Shown here in pieces: positions 32,870 through 34,478 of a stretch of 34,478 nucleotides of DNA. Under the pieces are notes generated by a model. That model made no database searches and was not told the DNA's origin. It worked only from the letters and a program-made list of their open reading frames with translations. The DNA lies in NCBI GenBank assembly GCA_947595925.1, contig CANQEV010000036.1, positions 1-34,478 of the forward strand, in the 5' to 3' direction. Position 1 is the first letter of the stretch. Every line of letters starts with the position of its first letter. This DNA comes from an uncultured Acetatifactor sp. GTDB lineage: Bacteria > Bacillota > Clostridia > Lachnospirales > Lachnospiraceae. The position numbers and the translations under genes are program-made.

Positions 32870-32940
32870 CAGGGGAAGAGAGGATCGAACTCCCGTTAAC
32901 GGTTTTGGAGACCGCCGCACTACCGCTGTACTATTCCCCT
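32870..32940 (-). tRNA. tRNA-Trp (anticodon CCA)
   Basis: On the minus strand a complete cloverleaf is seen: acceptor AGGGGAA/TTCCCCT, D stem GTAC/GTGC, anticodon stem GCGGT/ACCGT around CTCCAAA, a four-base variable loop, T stem GGGAG/CTCTC around TTCGATC. The anticodon CCA reads UGG (Trp) and the discriminator is G, as expected for tRNA-Trp. The terminal CCA is not encoded. Confidence 0.95.
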
Positions 32941-32960
32941 ATTTTGCTGCCAACGAACAG

Positions 32961-32989
32961 ATTATAGCACGGTATTTTGGCTTTGGCAA
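32961..32989 (-). promoter_or_regulatory. Sigma-70 promoter of tRNA-Trp
   Basis: On the minus strand -35 TTGCCA (32984-32989), a 17-base spacer and a perfect -10 TATAAT (32961-32966), giving a start close to the tRNA 5' end. Confidence 0.85.
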
Positions 32990-33041
32990 GTATTTTTTTG
33001 ACTTTTGTGTTAGAGATCCCCAAAAAAGGATGATAAAAAGT

Positions 33042-33713
33042 ATGAGAAAAATACTATTGGTTGAAGATGATCCGGATATTGTTTCATCTCTCACTGTATT
33101 TATGAAAAATGAAGGTTACCTGATTGATAGTGCAGATGGTCAGCGAACTGCTTTAGAAAAGATTGCTCAGGGGCAGTATGACATTGTACTTCTGGATATT
33201 TCTTTGAATGACGGAAATGGATTCAGCACTTGTTCGGCGATTAAAAGTCAAAAAGATATTCCGATTATTTTCTTAACTGCCAATGATGATGAATTTAGTG
33301 TTGTCAGCGGGTTGGAATTGGGAGCTGATGATTATATTTGCAAGCCGTTCCGTCCGAGGGAATTATTGGCAAGAATCGGTACTGTTCTGCGCAGAGCGAA
33401 TGGAAAGAACGAATCTATTGTCTGTAAAGATATTACGATTGATGTCCAAAAAGCGATTGTTCGCAAAGGAAATACAGAGATATTCCTTTCGGCACTGGAA
33501 TACCGTCTGCTATTGGTGTTTTTACAGAATCCGGGGATCGTATTTTCAAGGAAGAAACTTCTCGAAATGATTTGGGATGCCACAGGTGAATTTATCAATG
33601 ATAATACCTTAACTGTCTATATCAAAAGACTGCGTGATAAAATAGAAACGAATCCGCAGGAGCCGGAGATTCTTTTAACGGTTCGTGGACTTGGATATAA
33701 GGCGGGTGAATAG
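33042..33713 (+). CDS. OmpR/PhoB-type response regulator
   Basis: 223 residues from ATG 33042, after AAGGA; another in-frame ATG at 33030 adds four residues but has no site before it. Receiver domain about 1-115: acidic pocket VEDD (8-10), phosphate-accepting Asp52 in VLLDIS, Thr in FLTAND, Lys in CKPFRPREL. The C-terminal winged helix (about 130-223) shows YRLLLVFLQNPG, RKKLLEMIW, TLTVYIKRLRDKI and VRGLGYK. Base composition is about 40% GC by eye, much lower than the rest of the window, so it is probably acquired. The kinase gene begins one base after the stop. Confidence 0.95.
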   Translation: MRKILLVEDDPDIVSSLTVFMKNEGYLIDSADGQRTALEKIAQGQYDIVLLDISLNDGNGFSTCSAIKSQKDIPIIFLTANDDEFSVVSGLELGADDYICKPFRPRELLARIGTVLRRANGKNESIVCKDITIDVQKAIVRKGNTEIFLSALEYRLLLVFLQNPGIVFSRKKLLEMIWDATGEFINDNTLTVYIKRLRDKIETNPQEPEILLTVRGLGYKAGE

Positions 33714-33714
33714 T

Positions 33715-34478
33715 ATGGATTATCTGCGAAATAAGGAAGTTCGATCACAAATAGAACTGTGTGGCGTCGTTACGATTATAAGCAGTATTTTAGGCTTTTT
33801 CTTTTGCAAAGCATTTTGCTGGATTCCTTTTTTAACCGGCTGCATTATCAGCTGTATTTCATTGGTTTTCACCTATCGACGCTATGAGAAAATTTCTTCT
33901 TTAAGTCAAGACATTGACAGACTATTGCATGGTGAAGAAAGTATTCGTTTTGATGATTATGGTGAGGGTGAGTTAGCTGTTTTGGGGAATGAGATTTCAA
34001 AGATGACACTACGACTTTTAGAACAGTCAGAGCAGCTGCGAAAAGATAAAAATTATTTGGCAGATTCTTTAGCAGATATTTCTCATCAATTAAAGACACC
34101 ATTAACTTCCCTTGAAATATTGAATGCTGCTCTTTCACAAGAAAGCATGGAAGAGGAACAACGCTCCGTCCTGTTACAAGAACAGCTTAGTTTGTTGTCA
34201 CGCATGGAATGGCTGATTGCCGTCTTATTGAAATTGTCACGATTAGATGCCGGGACAATAGAGTTTGAGAATAAACCTTTCTATATGAAAGAATTAGTTC
34301 AACAGGCAACAGCAATTTTTGATGTCACGCTGGATATCAAAAATATTACAATGCATATTTCTGATCTGTCAGAAATTCAATTATGTGGGGACATAAAGTG
34401 GCTTGCTGAAGCATTGTCGAATGTTATAAAAAACTGTATTGAAAGCATACCGCCCGGCGGGCAAATAAAAATCAGTGC
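33715..34478 (+). CDS. Sensor histidine kinase, 3' truncated by window
   Basis: 254 complete codons visible; the frame is still open at the window end. Two helices near residues 16-34 and 38-54 with almost no external loop suggest a small intramembrane-sensing kinase like those that monitor antibiotic or lantibiotic transport. A HAMP-like linker leads to the H box DISHQLKTPLTSLEI with His124, followed by the dimerisation helix and an N box ALSNVIKNCIES. The G boxes are beyond the end. The same AT-rich composition as the regulator gene supports joint transfer. Kinases of this kind are often followed by an ABC exporter, not visible here. Confidence 0.93.
   Translation, partial: MDYLRNKEVRSQIELCGVVTIISSILGFFFCKAFCWIPFLTGCIISCISLVFTYRRYEKISSLSQDIDRLLHGEESIRFDDYGEGELAVLGNEISKMTLRLLEQSEQLRKDKNYLADSLADISHQLKTPLTSLEILNAALSQESMEEEQRSVLLQEQLSLLSRMEWLIAVLLKLSRLDAGTIEFENKPFYMKELVQQATAIFDVTLDIKNITMHISDLSEIQLCGDIKWLAEALSNVIKNCIESIPPGGQIKIS

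Noticed and set aside
32870..32940. tRNA-Trp as attachment site for an integrated element
   Set aside because: The AT-rich genes lie on the 5' side of the tRNA, and no duplicate of its 3' end was seen in the visible sequence.

Overview
The window looks like chromosome of an anaerobic, Gram-positive, high-GC (well above 50% by eye) member of the Clostridia, most likely Lachnospiraceae. Evidence: an oxygen-independent class III ribonucleotide reductase, ClpC, LytTR/DUF3021 and YtrA-type GntR regulators, strong AGGAGG-type ribosome binding sites, and several small proteins whose types I associate with Lachnospiraceae. Species cannot be fixed from sequence alone. Nearly everything is on the + strand; holA and tRNA-Trp are on the - strand.

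Layout. 1-754: 3' end of a Cu(I) P-type ATPase with a C-terminal metal-binding domain, convergent with holA (762-1748, -). 2129-3748: mscL carrying a zinc ribbon, then a TPR lipoprotein. 3900-8607: terminator, NrdR-type operators and a promoter in front of nrdD (with a fused thioredoxin-like tail), then pyrF and nagA. 8812-12365: the two halves of a heterodimeric ABC exporter with one degenerate ATP site. 12549-16100: a small membrane protein, a LytTR regulator with its DUF3021 partner, and a two-gene ABC-2 transporter. 16210-17504: a self-contained two-gene surface/secreted module with its own promoter, candidate operator and terminators. 17630-22178: small membrane proteins (including an unlisted 50-residue one), inorganic pyrophosphatase, pyrE, and an M29-type metallopeptidase with a long N-terminal extension. 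22314-26080: candidate Rex-like operator and purE-purM-purN-purD. 26218-27849: a membrane SH3b protein with a 51-bp tandem-repeat cytoplasmic tail. 27892-32787: a GntR repressor with overlapping inverted repeats, clpC, a conserved small protein and radA. 32824-34478: terminator, tRNA-Trp (-), then a clearly AT-richer two-component system that runs off the window and looks acquired.

How it fits together: most genes are housekeeping (nucleotide synthesis and reduction, PPi removal, DNA replication and repair, proteolysis, envelope stress). The nucleotide theme recurs: nrdD, pyrF, pyrE, ppa and four pur genes. The parts most worth follow-up are the GntR-clpC arrangement (GntR where CtsR would be expected), the SH3b/TM/repeat protein, the 16.2-17.5 kb secreted module, and the candidate redox operator before purE. 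No phage, CRISPR array, IS element or defence locus was recognised.
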